The notes under the pieces are model-generated. The model searched no databases. It saw only the letters and a list, made by a program, of their open reading frames with translations, and was not told the DNA's origin. A stretch of DNA of 64,000 nt from Neopestalotiopsis rosae. Its lineage: Eukaryota > Ascomycota > Sordariomycetes > Amphisphaeriales > Sporocadaceae. Below, piece by piece: positions 10,115 through 22,489 of this stretch (position 1 is its first letter; each line of letters starts with the position of its first letter). A program made the position numbers and the translations under genes. The stretch is from positions 4,526,001 through 4,590,000 of the forward strand of contig JALGAS010000003.1 of NCBI GenBank assembly GCA_023078685.1, read 5' to 3'.

Positions 10115-12506
10115 GAGCTATGGTCTCCCAGGCGTGGACTGATGGACCTCTCGAGAGACCTGATCTCGAAAATGTACCCCTGGACAAGGTCAATTGGAAG
10201 CTATCTGAAGGGGCAGAAGAGAAAGTTTGGTCGAGGTCGAGGATTAAGAGGAAAAGGTCGGTCTCTCAAGGATGCCGGTGGTTCGTGACTCTACCGCCCC
10301 GGTCCCCTAGTTCCAGTGGTAGCTCTTTTTCCTCAGTGGGCAGCGATAAGATAACAATGAGGGACAATTGACAAGCTCAAGAAAAAAAAATTCTTAGAAT
10401 TGGCCCGCCAAGGTACTGTACGCTAAGCTGAAAAGTGGTTTGGCGCGCAGATAGCACAGTTGCTTCCCCTGCGATCTAAGGCCGGTCGCGGGGATCTCAT
10501 ATGCTGGTTCCGCGAAGAGTTTTCCTATCGTCACCGCAAACAGTTTTCCCACGCCTCGCTGCCAATAGCAAATAAGATACCGTCCAATTAAACAGAGCAA
10601 GGAGCACTTGTTTGAGCATGGGCCTTGGTACGTTCCATTGGTTCTCCCGCCGCAAAATTTTGCAGTTCATTGGCGATGATGTAAGACGGGATACCCCAGA
10701 TCTATGCAGCTTCAGGGCTCTGACCAGTCTCGGACCAATATCGGAGCTCGGAAAGAGTCAACAACACAACAAATCTGGCGGAGCGGACCACGATCAATAA
10801 TTGCACGCAGAACAAATTGGTGGCATCGATGCAGATCACTATCCAAGCCTGCCATCGCCGATGCTGCGGAATTAAATGCCACGGCAATTGCCAATTATTC
10901 TGCCAAAGAGTGCTTGGCGCCAATGGACCATTGGAGACGCTGGAAATGGTTTATACAACTTTTGCCAATTCCCTTTTCGAGCGTTGCAACGAGTCTCGCT
11001 TGAAAACGTTTCAACGAATCAGCATCAGTATAAATTCAATTCAAGGTTGAAAATGGCGTTGCCCCGGTTTTATCGACTGTGACCAATTTATATTAATCTA
11101 ATATGGTCGACTATGATTTCGACTCCATAAGGTTATAGTCCGCGTTTAAGCGTAGCTGCACGCACTTTTCAGTGCTCCTAAGTTCAGCCCTCGGCATTGC
11201 AATTATCCCTAGCAAGTATTTGTATCATACTGCATACTGTAACCTACCATAGTATTCCAAATGGATACCTCTCGGTGACGTGGTGCCGTGTGGGACAAGT
11301 AAGAAGTAACCTTGCTCCCGATGCCGCGACTATAATGAGCAATGCTAGGAAGATGAGTCAAAAAGCACCGATGTGCAACCAAGTCCTGACTCTTCACGCA
11401 TACCTTGTGTGTACGTTCTCGAATTCGCACAGGTGGTGACAATCACTAATGGGTCGCTGCCAATCGACTGACACAGTACGTAACCTTGGATGCATTAGTC
11501 GCACGTGCCCATGTTATAATATGTGTAGTAATGCGTATTATTTAGAGCACCAGGGACGAAGCTATTCTCAGCAGTCACATCCTGTTACTTGGCGGTGTAG
11601 CGTCCAGAATAGTATCATATAATTACCGTCGTGAACATCCTCAGCCCTTTCTGTTCTCCCTTCAAGTTATTGATCCACGTTATCATGCTTCACGCATTGC
11701 GCCTAATATGGCCCACAGCATTGGATCAGGTCTAAACCTACTTTACTCGCAAAGGTGCATGGCATGAAACATGTTCACTGCTTGGTGAGATTCCTTAGCA
11801 GTTGAAAGCCGCCCAGTCAGCCCTGCAAATTTTAGGCCTTTCGCCAGTGGCTTGTACTTGCTTCTTTGAGGCTGGTTAGGCCCGAGGCGTACGTTATCCA
11901 GTCCGGATTGAGCCCCTCACATTGCGACCAAGGTAAGGGCGGGAGCTTCACCACTGGGCAGGCACCACCCCGCCATTGATGAGTCGGAATAACTGATGGT
12001 CCGCCCAGCTCAATTCCACCCCGCCTCCACCCGGGCGGCCTTTCAATGTCCTCCTTCCCCAAGTAACCTTAAATGATGCCCAGCTTATCAACTCACAAGC
12101 AAGGCGCTGTCTTCCATCTTCCTACACATCTTGCTTTCGTGACAGATGGCAAAAGATGTTCAGGCCCTCCAAATCGTTGTATCAGACCCGGGCGCTCTCC
12201 AGCGTGAATGTAGGATGACTTATTCTGGAAGTATCGCAGATCGTAGCCGTGGGTATAGTAAGTGGTTTCTAGCATCTCTTTCGCATCGCGGCTCTCGTTT
12301 GTCGTGCGTTTGTCGTTTCCATATCTTTGGCATATCCAAAATACAAATCGTTCATCACAAGATGTGTTCCGTGTCATTCTCTGATCGCTTCACAACGTTA
12401 CCTGCCACCATATCTTCATTGTGATCCTAGCTGTCGATTCTGTGAGCCGATTACCATCGTACCCAACGAACCTGCTCGAAAAGGTTTTAGTTTTCACTTT
12501 CGCTTC
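10115..12506. other. Gene-free region upstream of CPS
   Basis: About 2.4 kb. The first few hundred bases should be the CPS promoter. Beyond that I see only short open frames on both strands with no recognisable domain and no RNA gene. Confidence 0.5.
10286..10292 (+). promoter_or_regulatory. Possible CPC1/Gcn4 binding site upstream of CPS
   Basis: TGACTC (10286-10291) preceded by G matches the RTGACTC core bound by Gcn4/CPC1. It lies about 200 bp upstream of the CPS start codon. Fungal arginine genes are known to be under cross-pathway (general amino acid) control, so the position makes sense. A short motif can occur by chance. Confidence 0.4.
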
Positions 12507-12675
12507 GTCCTAGGCATGACGGGTAAACTGCCTTCTGGGTCCTAGGCACGACGAGATAAACTGCCCGCGCGGTCCTAGGCATGGACATTAAACTGCCCTC
12601 TGGGTCCTGGGTATGGACCGTAAAGTGCCTGGCAATAGAACGGTTGCCTGTCCCAAGCATGACTTTAAACTGCCA
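12507..12675 (+). repeat. Degenerate tandem repeat, about 32-bp unit, five copies
   Basis: Copies start at 12507, 12539, 12572, 12604 and 12650. Each begins GTCCTAGGCATG or a close variant (the fourth GTCCTGGGTATG, the last GTCCCAAGCATG) and ends near TAAACTGCC. Spacings are 32, 33, 32 and 46 bp. A further isolated copy lies at 13238-13262. No gene reads through the array convincingly. Confidence 0.8.
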
Positions 12676-12721
12676 GAGCATGACAGCATCGGATTGCTCA
12701 GGGGTGCATTTGGAGACAGAA

Positions 12722-12830
12722 CGTCGCCAGCACAAACGATATGCATGATTTGCATGAAAAGACAACGCATGAGACGGATACGTCGCCAGCACAAACGACC
12801 TGCATGATTTGCATGAAAAGAGCACGCATT
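12722..12830 (+). repeat. 59-bp direct tandem duplication
   Basis: The block beginning CGTCGCCAGCACAAACGA at 12722 is repeated at 12781. Both copies contain TGCATGATTTGCATGAAAAG, and they differ at only a few positions over the first 50 bases. It lies immediately after the 32-bp repeat array in the same gene-free region. Confidence 0.85.
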
Positions 12831-13237
12831 TTTGCACGGAAATTCATTTTCCACGATGGACACGGCGTAAAGAGGACGGCGCACAATGGCCGTAAATGGT
12901 ATGGTGCTGCAGAATTTTCATCTTTCCAACTTTGAGTCCTATACTAATCCAGTATCTCCAGTTGCATGAACCCTAGGCGTTTTGGTATACGATAATCATG
13001 ATCAACAATGAGGAGAAATTAGCAAGGCTCTCAGACATGACGTCCGCGAACGCGTTACTGTATGAGCCAAGTGGGTCTATTTCTTTCATGTGAAAGCGAG
13101 CATCAAGGATAGAATGTGTCGCAAGCATTGGGATCTCATGGAGTTAGATATGGTATCAAGTAAGTCTGAAGTCTGCGTCAGGTTCTTGGCTTCATCTACT
13201 GACTCTCGCAGAAACTAATCTTTGATGGGTTGCATTC

Positions 13238-13262
13238 GTCCTGGGCAAGACCTTAAACTGCC
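13238..13262 (+). repeat. Isolated copy of the 32-bp repeat unit
   Basis: GTCCTGGGCAAGACC followed by TTAAACTGCC has the same start and end as the units at 12507-12675, about 560 bp from the array. Confidence 0.6.
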
Positions 13263-14597
13263 TATTCGCCGTCGGAGTTCATCGTTCTGGTTTCTGAGTT
13301 TAAGTCACAGCATCCACCAAAGGATGTTCCTGTCCGGCTGAAGATGGTCCCCAGGTCTTCAGTCGGAAGGAAAACGACGATATCTCCGGGCCCTTGGCAC
13401 CAGGACCATGCGCAAGGGGTCGAAGAATACGTCGCTCTGTGTAATTGAAATCCAACCCCTGATTAGGTTGCGCCATCGAGGGCATAATTGATTGGTAATT
13501 CTGAGCAGTGTGACGACAGCTCGGAGTTTTGTGAGATCGAGTTGTAAGATCATCTGGTTGCGGGAGTACTTTCCTGCATCATAGATGGCCGCCTTCATGC
13601 TTGGGTTCTTTCTGAAGGAGATAAGCGCGATAGTTAGCGTTGTCCTGCCGGATCGGACGCACCAAAAAGACAATCACCAACTACTTGGTTTGCGTCCGTG
13701 AGCAACGGCAGAGAAGCGACTATGCTCCGGAGCCAGCGTCTGGGACTCGGCCCAGGAGAACCCTGCCCTCATTACGACAAGCGTCCACCTTCTCTCGCGA
13801 GTCGGAGAATCTTAGGAGATGCAGGGCGAGAGCATGATGAGTGAAAAAGACGCCTCGAAACGTCCGGGGCGGGGCTGGTCGCGTCTCTCTGCAGGCAGTC
13901 ATCCGCTTCGGCGGCCCACGGCTGCCTCAAACGCCCCCGGCTCGATTGAAATTGTCATATCTGTAGGCCCAGAGGTCCCCAGAAGCGAAACGCGGCTTCC
14001 GAGTGCTTCCACTGCGGACGGGTGGACGGAAACCCCCTTTTGACAACGGGGGGCAGCAGGTGCGGGATTTCTATTCAAGTGGGATGCCATTCGATTCCCT
14101 TGACTTCTATATAGCTGAATAGCGTAAATTCAAGCCTGACGTTGCCCCCAAAACCACTCTTGACAAGTATTTGCACGAACATTATGGACTGCTAATAACA
14201 AATGAGTGAATCTCATTTGATGTGATTGTCTCAGGAGGTCCAGCGTTGGACCAGGTCCGACAGATAATTGTGAAATTAATGCTTTACAGAAAATATATAA
14301 AAGTCGGGCATGAAGCTCGTGGCTATCTCCTTGATGGTGTGATGTAGACTTATTGTGTTGGGATTTGTGTAATCAAAGTGCTTTGCACCACGTCTAATAT
14401 ATCTCTAAATCATTCCACCCGTCTCTTCAGGTGTTTCTGATCCTGGTATCCAGCCGTTTGGCTTGTGTAATCTATTCTATCTCTAGAGTCTTGTCTTTCG
14501 TCTCTACTTTCTTTACGTCTATGCGCCTCTATAGGCACGTCGTGTGCCAATCTGGTTTCTCGTCGTGTCTTTTCTGTCGAGTCCTCATAAAATTTCA
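13263..14597. other. Gene-free region downstream of the peroxidase
   Basis: About 1.3 kb without a supported gene. A 104-aa minus-strand frame at 13359-13673 could be a decayed coding fragment but has no family signature. The last few hundred bases are AT-rich and probably include the peroxidase 3' untranslated region. Confidence 0.4.
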
Positions 14598-15623
14598 TTA
14601 CAACTTGGCACCATCCTTTCTCTTCTGGAACTTCTCATTCTCCTTTTGCAGGGGAGCGGCCTCGTGGCCAATCTGGCCCTTGTTCTGATCGGCGGGCGCA
14701 TCCGCGGTGTCGCTCTTCTTGGGGGCGCTCTGGTAGCCGCCCTCGACGTTCTCCTCATTGACGATTTGGCCGCTGGCGTCGCGCACGAGGCCCAGCTCGA
14801 GCAGCTTGCCAAAGACGGCGGCAAAGTGGGCAAAGAAGAGGTCCTTGTCCTTGGCGTAGCGCTCGACCCAGGGGCGGAACTCCTTGTCGGACAGGAGCGA
14901 CATGTCGGTCGGCAGCATCATGAGCTCCTCGGGCTCCTCCCCTTCCTCGAGCTCGAGCTCCTCGTCCACGTAGACGAACTGCTCGAGGCCGTTGGCCAGC
15001 TTCTTCTTCTTCCAGTCGTTCTGCAGCAGCAGGCGGTAGTACTGGTTGGAGAAGCGCGTGGGTTGGTTGACCCACTTGCCCTCGAAGCCGGAGCGGTCGC
15101 CGTGGCAGCGCCCCAGGTTGTGGGCGCCCGACAGCGCCACGATCTCCTGGTCGTTGAAGCCCATGCGGTAAAAGATCCACCGGAGGTGGTCGGCGCCCTG
15201 CGCGGCGTCGGGGAGCCGGCCGCGGGGCGGCACCTTGCTGTCGTCGGTGAAGTCGGTCCGCCCTCCTTGCCACGAGATCTCCGGGCCGCCCATCTCCTTG
15301 ATGGCCACAACCGAGGCCAGGCACCACAGGTCGGCGTATGTGATCCAGGGAAATTTCTCCTTGACGGGCTCCAGGAACGCCCGGGCGTGCGCCAGGCCGG
15401 CGTTGGCCGGGTCGCCGCCCTCCTTTTCGTACCTCATGCCGGCGCCGTTGGAGCCGCCAGTCTTGGATTCGGCGTCGTATGTGCCCGAGGCGTGCCAGGC
15501 GAGACGTACTAGAACTGGGCCGGCGGAGCCATCATCGTACTCTGGCTGGTGAAGCAGAGAGCGCACGGCGTCCTTGACTTCCTCAAGCTGGGCCGCGGAC
15601 GGCGCCGATGGATTTGACGACAT
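14598..15623 (-). CDS. Class I heme peroxidase, cytochrome-c-peroxidase-like, no presequence
   Basis: Single-exon gene of 341 aa. The distal heme pocket Arg-Trp-His is in [12 protein letters not shown] (about 44-56). The proximal His is in [15 protein letters not shown] (about 161-175). The Trp of [15 protein letters not shown] fits the position of the radical Trp of cytochrome c peroxidase. The protein starts directly with [13 protein letters not shown], without a mitochondrial presequence, which fits the fungal 'putative heme-binding peroxidase' group thought to act outside mitochondria. Oddities are an acidic insertion rich in Glu (around 216-233) and a charged C-terminal tail beyond the peroxidase fold. 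It probably removes hydrogen peroxide; the electron donor cannot be told from sequence. Confidence 0.93.
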   Translation of the reverse strand: MSSNPSAPSAAQLEEVKDAVRSLLHQPEYDDGSAGPVLVRLAWHASGTYDAESKTGGSNGAGMRYEKEGGDPANAGLAHARAFLEPVKEKFPWITYADLWCLASVVAIKEMGGPEISWQGGRTDFTDDSKVPPRGRLPDAAQGADHLRWIFYRMGFNDQEIVALSGAHNLGRCHGDRSGFEGKWVNQPTRFSNQYYRLLLQNDWKKKKLANGLEQFVYVDEELELEEGEEPEELMMLPTDMSLLSDKEFRPWVERYAKDKDLFFAHFAAVFGKLLELGLVRDASGQIVNEENVEGGYQSAPKKSDTADAPADQNKGQIGHEAAPLQKENEKFQKRKDGAKL

Positions 15624-18600
15624 GTTGTGAGAAATCTAGAAAAAGAAATGGGGTATCGATCACGGCAGAAACAGAAGAGATGAAATGAGCAATGTCTAGT
15701 GTGCGCAAGATAGATATCTATAAGAAGAAAAATCGAAATCAACAGGAATACAAAGAAAAAAGGGAAGAAAAAAAAGTCACGACCATGATAATGCGATGTC
15801 AGCGCAGCGCGTTGGCATGTGGCAATAGCCTCGGCTCGGTAACAAGCCGCCAGCCCACAATAGCGGTTCAATCAGATCTCTAGAATTAGGAAGAATGTGG
15901 CCAACCCGGGGGGGCTTCACTACTCATGGTCGTTATCGTGAAGCTGAGGCGGTCCAGTTTTTTCCCTCAAGCGGGTCTTTCGAAGGGACCTGACCGTCTC
16001 GAGCCCACGGGGAAATGGCCCACCTCGAAATGCCAGGGCCCGAGGGATGTTTTCTTACCGTTGGGAGTGTGGGAGAGAAACGAGGTTTGAAAATCCCTTT
16101 CAGCCTTGTCGGGAGGCTTCAGCCATATTCAACAATATGTCTATCAGGCTTGCTGTTCGAATAAAAGCGAGACCGGAAATACCCGAGCCCTACGAACTTT
16201 TTTTTCTGATGCCTTCACATGTCATGGCTAGCAGTCAGCTGACTCGGGTATCCACCACATGCTGATGGCAAGACTGATACTTAGCACCGTTGCAGAGCCT
16301 CGAGCGGTAGACAGCAAGCAAGTGACAACTAGGCGGTGTTATGAAAATACGAATTGTTATGCTCGTCATGGATGTTGCCGACTTCGCGTGCTCCAAAGCC
16401 AAGCGACCAAAACCGAGATCTCGGGTTGTGTTTGAGCCGATGGCGGAGCAAATACCTACAACACCTTTTTAAATTGATGTCAGCAAGGGAACTCAATATG
16501 AAATGACCTAATCGAGGGAAGATTCTAAGATGATTGGCCGTTTCATGTAGTGTACGGCTTGGCCACTGTAGTCTACCACTTGCTCTTAGCATTTAAAGAT
16601 ATGACAGCATTTCCCGGGCGGGAGGTCTTGGACTGCTCTCGTGCCTTTGCACTCGGTTGTCCTAGTAGCCCAGCAGGCACAGGCAGGCCAAGATAGCCTT
16701 TCCAACAAAGCAGAGAAGATCGGCGGACCGGACGGACGTCAGGGAGAAATAGCCTTCCGTGCTAGAAGCAGAATTATTGGTCAGCTGCCCCTTGGCGAGT
16801 ACTCTGTATTGAATATAAGCAATTTACCGAAAGGGCAGACAGTGAGCAGTCATATAATTATAGCCAGGTCACGAGACACTCATCTCCTACAACCTCTCAG
16901 TCAGGTAGGTCACTGCTCAGACAGTGTTTGAATCAGCCACATAATGCTGATTTTGGTACCCAACTCTCTCCTTTATCCTGCAATTGTCGGTGTGAGCGAC
17001 CAGCAGACTCCCAGCTTGCCCAGTCTCCTTCTTATATTCAGTCGCTGATCACTCCAAAGTTTACACGGGGTGCAGCGGAGATGGGCGTGTGATCGTCATG
17101 ATGTCAAAATGACAAACCGGCGGAGATTGTGGGAATCGCGTTGTTCGGCTGACGCCGTAGTGTAGCAGCGACACCAAGCAACAAGTCGATGAACCTTTGC
17201 GCCTCTTCCGCTTAGCTAAAGCATCTAATCTTGCGTGTCAACCTTTCCAACGAGTTTCTAGAAGAAATTGAGCCTCAGGAAAAGAGAACGGCTTTGCTAT
17301 TAGTAGATAACGCGCCAACCTTTATTTTTCAATAGTAATGGTCAATTTTTGGAACCTGAGATCTTCATACGCGAATGCCAGGCGGGGCATAATGCGACGG
17401 TGCCCAGGATGGTCCGCCGTTTTCGAATCCCTGAAGTCAAGTTCAAGGCCCTGCCGAGCCTGCGCTGGGGCCAAAGGGTTAGGCTCGTTAGGGGCCTTTT
17501 GGAGAAATTCCTTGAAAATGGCGGGGCTCTTGGCGTCCGTCTGGCGGAGGCTTAGCTGAGGGGCAATTGGCTGATTTTGCCAATAGAGGGCGGATCGCAT
17601 TCATTAACAAAGTGAATCGGGACCTGAAACCCCTGACCAAACGGATCCATTTTCTTTATCTCTGGCAGGTTTAATGGGAGAGGAACATGGGAGCAGCCAC
17701 AGACTAACCCGTAGATGGACGTCGGACAGGCCCTGGCTGTTGAGACCCTGCCAAAAATTGAAATGTGCACCTCGTACCTACATTGCGCAAAAGAGATTCG
17801 GTTGATTCAAATGCAAGATTGGGTGTGGTCTTGGGTCTTGGTCTTTGGTGGTTGGTTACTGCTCTGAATCTGAATGGGGTCGGTGGTCGGGTCCCGGTCC
17901 CCTTTTTTGGCCTATCCATTCAACCCATTCCCTCTCTTTGGAAAATTCCCGTGGCAAAGGTTCTGCGACCTGCATATTGAGCTGCAGATAGATGCAGAGA
18001 GCCAAAGCTCCATGCATTTGTTTGCCCCTCTTGGTTGAGATTCCCTCCAACCAGATGCATATGTGGCAGGGTGGCTACTGCTATGACCATGCGTACTTTT
18101 ATCTATCGCCGAGTCTGAGACGGTTCCCCTCTCGCTCTCCTGCCTCTCAATTGAGTTTCTAGTCATCAATTGCGGCTTGTTGGTAACAGAGACAGAAAAG
18201 GGCAGCTGCGCACCTCTTGTTGTAGTCAATCGAATGCATAACGGCACCTGCAGCACATAGCTAGTCCCGATTCGATCTCCAACCTTACTGTACCTACATG
18301 TGCATTTGCCTGCTTTTGGAGGGAACACCAACACACGCACGCACGCAGGTTGGCAGGCAAACAGATGATCGCCGCCCGGGCATCTGATCCTCTCTTCCGT
18401 CACCCGTTTCACACACACACCACACAGCCATACACACGCACAGCGGACAACTTTAATCACAAACACAAAGACATACCTTTTTTTACTTGCATTGCCACGC
18501 TGACTCTTTCTCTATTCCTTCTTTTACCCATCACCAACTCATCCTTTTTCGGTACGCTTTCTTACCCAAAACAACAATCTCGAGTGCTGCGTACGACCAG

Positions 18601-19589
18601 TACATCTTACGATTGCCTGCCCTCGCCTGCTGCTGCCACTGCTACTGCGACCCCAGCTGAGCAAAGCGGGCCCGCGGACTTGCGCGGCGTCCTCACTATC
18701 CCGCCATCCAGGGCCGGATCCTCAATACGGAACCGACTGTCTCAATTTACTTGCATTAGCTGTCCCATTGTTTCCCCACCCTCTGCTTCTCAATCTCCAT
18801 TTCCCTTTGTTAGGAACTCCCAGCTCTCGTCGTCCCCCATATCAACCAACGGCGCTGTTGCACTACACACACTTTACACACTACATACTGTACCATTTTA
18901 CGCGCACCAGTTTGCCGAGAAAGCCGTTTCTCCTTAGATTGGCACTCCGTGTCCGATTGGTAGCAGCACACTGGCATTAAACTAAGACGATTGATTGTGC
19001 ATCCCTGGGCGCCCACCTTGGTAAACGGATTTGGAAACCACACTGCTTCTCGCCCGCAGATCCTAGAAGCCCTCCTCTCCCTTTCGATTTTGAAAGTCTG
19101 CTGCCATTTTTTCACCTTCGCCAAACCTTATTGTTGACTTTTGACTTTTGCATTTTCCACCTGCATTCGTCCTACATTGGTCGTCGATTTGTGCGTTGCC
19201 TGGTGCTATTTCAGAATTCAAAACAGTCCTGCGACTTCTTCATTCCTTTCCCTCAAGACCGCTGGCTGGCTGGACCAACTATCAATTTCCCCTCAATACG
19301 AGCGAGCAACTTATGGATGCGAACACACCATTTTAGATAACCGTTGAGTCGCCATTCTTGACTTTCGGCCACAAACAACACAACAATAACGCTACTCGAT
19401 TGTTTGGTAACCGGTCCTACACGTCGACTCCGCGATTTGAAACGTTTCCTGAACGGCTGAGCCATTGCTTCCGTATGCCTCGCACAACACGAACCGGAAT
19501 AAATTGGTTATCGACTCAGTAAGGTGTCTCGTCGGGCCATTGGGCAACCCTCAAGTCGACCATCCTGAGTTCGCATACCCAATTTCACC
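15624..19589. other. Long intergenic region with probable leader of the next gene
   Basis: About 4 kb. The first part upstream of 15623 should hold the peroxidase promoter. From about 18,350 to 19,580 the plus strand is rich in CT and AC runs (CACACAC, TTTTTCTT) with many short open frames, as in long fungal promoters and 5' leaders. I found no gene, although a 195-aa open frame lies at 18350-18937. Confidence 0.5.
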
Positions 19590-20924
19590 ATGTCTTTTTT
19601 GGTGGCCGTTCAGTCTGCCATCTTTTACATATGCGCTTGTACACCATGTGCACAAGCAAGGGACCATCGCGCGTCCAAAAAGCAGGCGATCAAGGACCGC
19701 GAGGAGAAGCAGAGAATACAAACAGAAAACCCTCACCTATATCAGCAACCGGATCCCTTCAACACGAATCCATACTGGAATGAGGAAATTATGATGGGCC
19801 CGAGCTTGCCCAGCAAAAAGTCTACACAAACCAGCACGAGCACTAGCCAGAGAGCTCTGAATAGCGCTGGGCGGGATAGTCGAGATACGGCAGTCAGCAG
19901 CATAGCCGCTGGCAACCCACATATTGGCAGCAGTCCGACTGTCGTACCGGATGATACTGATTCCACATTATCTAAAACATGGTCGGAGGACTGGAACAAG
20001 AAGAGATATCAGCGTGAGGATGAGGAACTTTGGGGAAGGGGTGAATTTTCCCAGGCCGGCCACAGGCTCATGGACGCTATTAAACACGCTGGAACTTCGG
20101 CCGGTCGCATGTTGGATGCCTTGGAAGCTCTCGCCAAGGACCCCAAAGAAGTCACGGATGCGGACAGGGAAGATTTCTATGCTCCGGCAAGACACCCTCC
20201 AGTGAACGACTATCACCCTCCAATTGTAAGCCAACGCCCAAGGAACAAGAATGCTGCCAAGTGGATGTTGCAGCCCCCACCATCCGCCAAGGTTATGGAA
20301 GGCAAGGTGCCTGTTAGCAGGAGCGCCAGCCAAGCAAGCAGGCGAACAGTTGCAAGCAATGGTCCAGGACCCTTGGGCAGACAGGTCCAGGAGAAGATGA
20401 TTGATGCCAAGCTGCGGAGTGGAGAACTGCCCACAGAGATCGAACTTATACTCGCATCTCGTCAAATTTCGAATCAGAGGCGCAATACATCTTCAAGTCG
20501 GGGTGCGCAGAGCCAGCGGAGCGCACGGAGCAGAAGCCTCTCGTTGGAGTCTTCTGATCTATCGGACGAGCTCATGAAACAGAAGCGCCGAAGTCGCGTC
20601 AGGACACCCGTAACGCCCAATATCGATTCATCTGATGACGAGGAGTTCTACCGTGGCAGTCCCATCTCGGACGGCCCTTCAACACGAGCAGCCCGCCGAC
20701 CAAAGCTGCAGACGATTAAGAGTTCCCGACCAAGCAGCGAGAAGGCCAGTCCAACACGGACTTCGACATTGAGGGGAAGCCGTCCTTCTCGTGTAGGGTC
20801 CCCCTTTAGGAATGTGTCCGACTTCACCTCGCACCCGGAAGATGCAAAGAAGGCAGACACCGTAGAGCTCTCAAACATGGCAGCAGCTCAGCCACTTTCG
20901 ACTCCGTCTGTTTCGGCGGCATAG
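19590..20924 (+). CDS. Conserved-looking hypothetical protein, disordered, with N-terminal Cys motif
   Basis: 444 aa in one exon. The ATG sits in a good context (CACCATGTC). The N-terminus has a short hydrophobic stretch (LVAVQSAIFYICACTPCA) with three cysteines, then a strongly charged segment; it could be a palmitoylated anchor or a weak membrane segment. Residues about 130-210 (TWSEDWNKKRYQREDEELWG, then an Ala/Leu-rich part) look folded. The remainder is rich in Ser, Arg and Pro, with RSASQASRR and SRSLSLESSDLS-type phosphorylation-prone stretches. I do not recognise a family and assign no function. A long pyrimidine-rich region precedes it. Confidence 0.75.
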   Translation: MSFLVAVQSAIFYICACTPCAQARDHRASKKQAIKDREEKQRIQTENPHLYQQPDPFNTNPYWNEEIMMGPSLPSKKSTQTSTSTSQRALNSAGRDSRDTAVSSIAAGNPHIGSSPTVVPDDTDSTLSKTWSEDWNKKRYQREDEELWGRGEFSQAGHRLMDAIKHAGTSAGRMLDALEALAKDPKEVTDADREDFYAPARHPPVNDYHPPIVSQRPRNKNAAKWMLQPPPSAKVMEGKVPVSRSASQASRRTVASNGPGPLGRQVQEKMIDAKLRSGELPTEIELILASRQISNQRRNTSSSRGAQSQRSARSRSLSLESSDLSDELMKQKRRSRVRTPVTPNIDSSDDEEFYRGSPISDGPSTRAARRPKLQTIKSSRPSSEKASPTRTSTLRGSRPSRVGSPFRNVSDFTSHPEDAKKADTVELSNMAAAQPLSTPSVSAA

Positions 20925-22489
20925 GGCGTCTACGGTAGACGCCTTGTGCAATCGGAAAGCTCAAAATCCACATGGACCCAAGAAACTCTGGCGCATTATT
21001 CAATGCGACAATGGGCTCCGCCTATGTAGATGAGCTTGAGACAGCACGGAAGACACCCGTTCTTACTTTATTTTTATTATTATTATGCATTTTCCTGGAA
21101 TTCTTGATATTGGGTCATTGGTGGGCCTCAAAATGCATTGGGAAGGCATGGCGCATAGGCGTTTCTACGGGGAACAGCATAGCTTAGCATTTTACATATG
21201 AGCATATTGACCTTTTAAAGCGTTCATGGCTTGGGAGTCAAAATTAAATATGAATTTGATCCAGTATACTTCTATTTTCATGGGCCAATTTGTGATTTCC
21301 GCCTCGTCATGAAAGCATATGGGATCGACTTGCGGACAAAAGTTTCCTGGGATCTGGTATACGCTGATTAGTTGAATGTTCGTGATGAACTAATGCAGGT
21401 CCCTGCCAAATGTGTGTCCGTCACAGGTCGTTTGAAAGTACCCTAAGCTCATCTTCGATCTGGCTGGGCTATTCCTATTGTTGTTTTCAATCTGCTTCTA
21501 CTCGTGTCGCTGTGAAAACCAGCATTCGCCTTTGTGCTGAGGCCGCAATCCAGGTATATTCTAGCCTCGTATATTCACAGTTGCGAAAAGCCAGGATACC
21601 GCCAGTTTATTCCCCGCTCAAGTAATTATCTCAATTCTTACTTGCAATATCATGGTTGATTTAGCCAGTCTTGTGATGGGCACAGAGTCATCAAACTGGT
21701 GCAAGCCCATGTCAGCTGGTCTGCCGCTGTGTGTGGTCTGGACATGCTCAACCTTCCACAGCGGCTGATCTGAATGGTAAGCTGCAATGTTTGTTTCCGG
21801 ACATCCAGAACCAGTCAATACTTCAAATTTCAGTATGCAACATGTATCAAGACTGTATGGAAAGAAGCAAAAGGTGTGGTAGGACAAGAGTATCGGGTAC
21901 GGCAGGGCTGGGTTGCAGAAGATATCTGGATGTATTCTTTGTAGGCAGATTGTCGAACATTTTCAACAGATTCGTGCGTCCTCATACCGTGGAAATCGAA
22001 AGCAATATATATGTAGATAAGCTGCTTATTATAAATACATCACTATTGAATCTCTTGGTCGTACAGTCAAGAGTTGTTGTCTTTATCCCATAAATTGCGG
22101 CGCGCAGGTGGAGATTCTACACTCCATCATATGCACCCCGCAATGGCCAAGGGAAATATTCAGGCGCTAAGCATCAAACAACCCGGCAGCACGGAGCCGC
22201 TAAGAAGAGGCTCAAGAGCCCAGACGAGCCAGGCTTGCCAGGCTGTCTTGCGGCTTCCCAGGCTGCCAGGGTTCCCACCTGAGAAAGAGCTCCCCCGCAT
22301 TGAAGCCTACAAGCTCTCTCACACTGCTTGCTTGCACCTCCGACTTTAGCAACGATAAATCACACTGCTCTACTCAAACAACGTGGTTGCTGGCCGACTG
22401 CATACATTGTACTGTCCGGTCCTTCAATATTAATCACATCCCTTGACTAAAGACAACTTTAAAATTCACATCCACGCCATAGACTCAGC
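20925..22489. other. Intergenic region upstream of CSN4
   Basis: About 1.6 kb between two plus-strand genes. It should contain the terminator of the first and the promoter of CSN4. No supported gene or repeat was seen. Confidence 0.5.

Noticed and set aside
13359..13673. 104-aa minus-strand open frame that looks slightly protein-like
   Set aside because: I could not tie it to any family or to flanking exons; recorded only as a possible decayed fragment.
14544..15512. 322-aa plus-strand open frame
   Set aside because: Antisense to the peroxidase gene in GC-rich codons; low-complexity Leu/Val/Gly composition.
18350..18937. 195-aa plus-strand open frame
   Set aside because: Lies in CT/AC-rich leader-like sequence and has low-complexity Ser/Thr/Pro composition.
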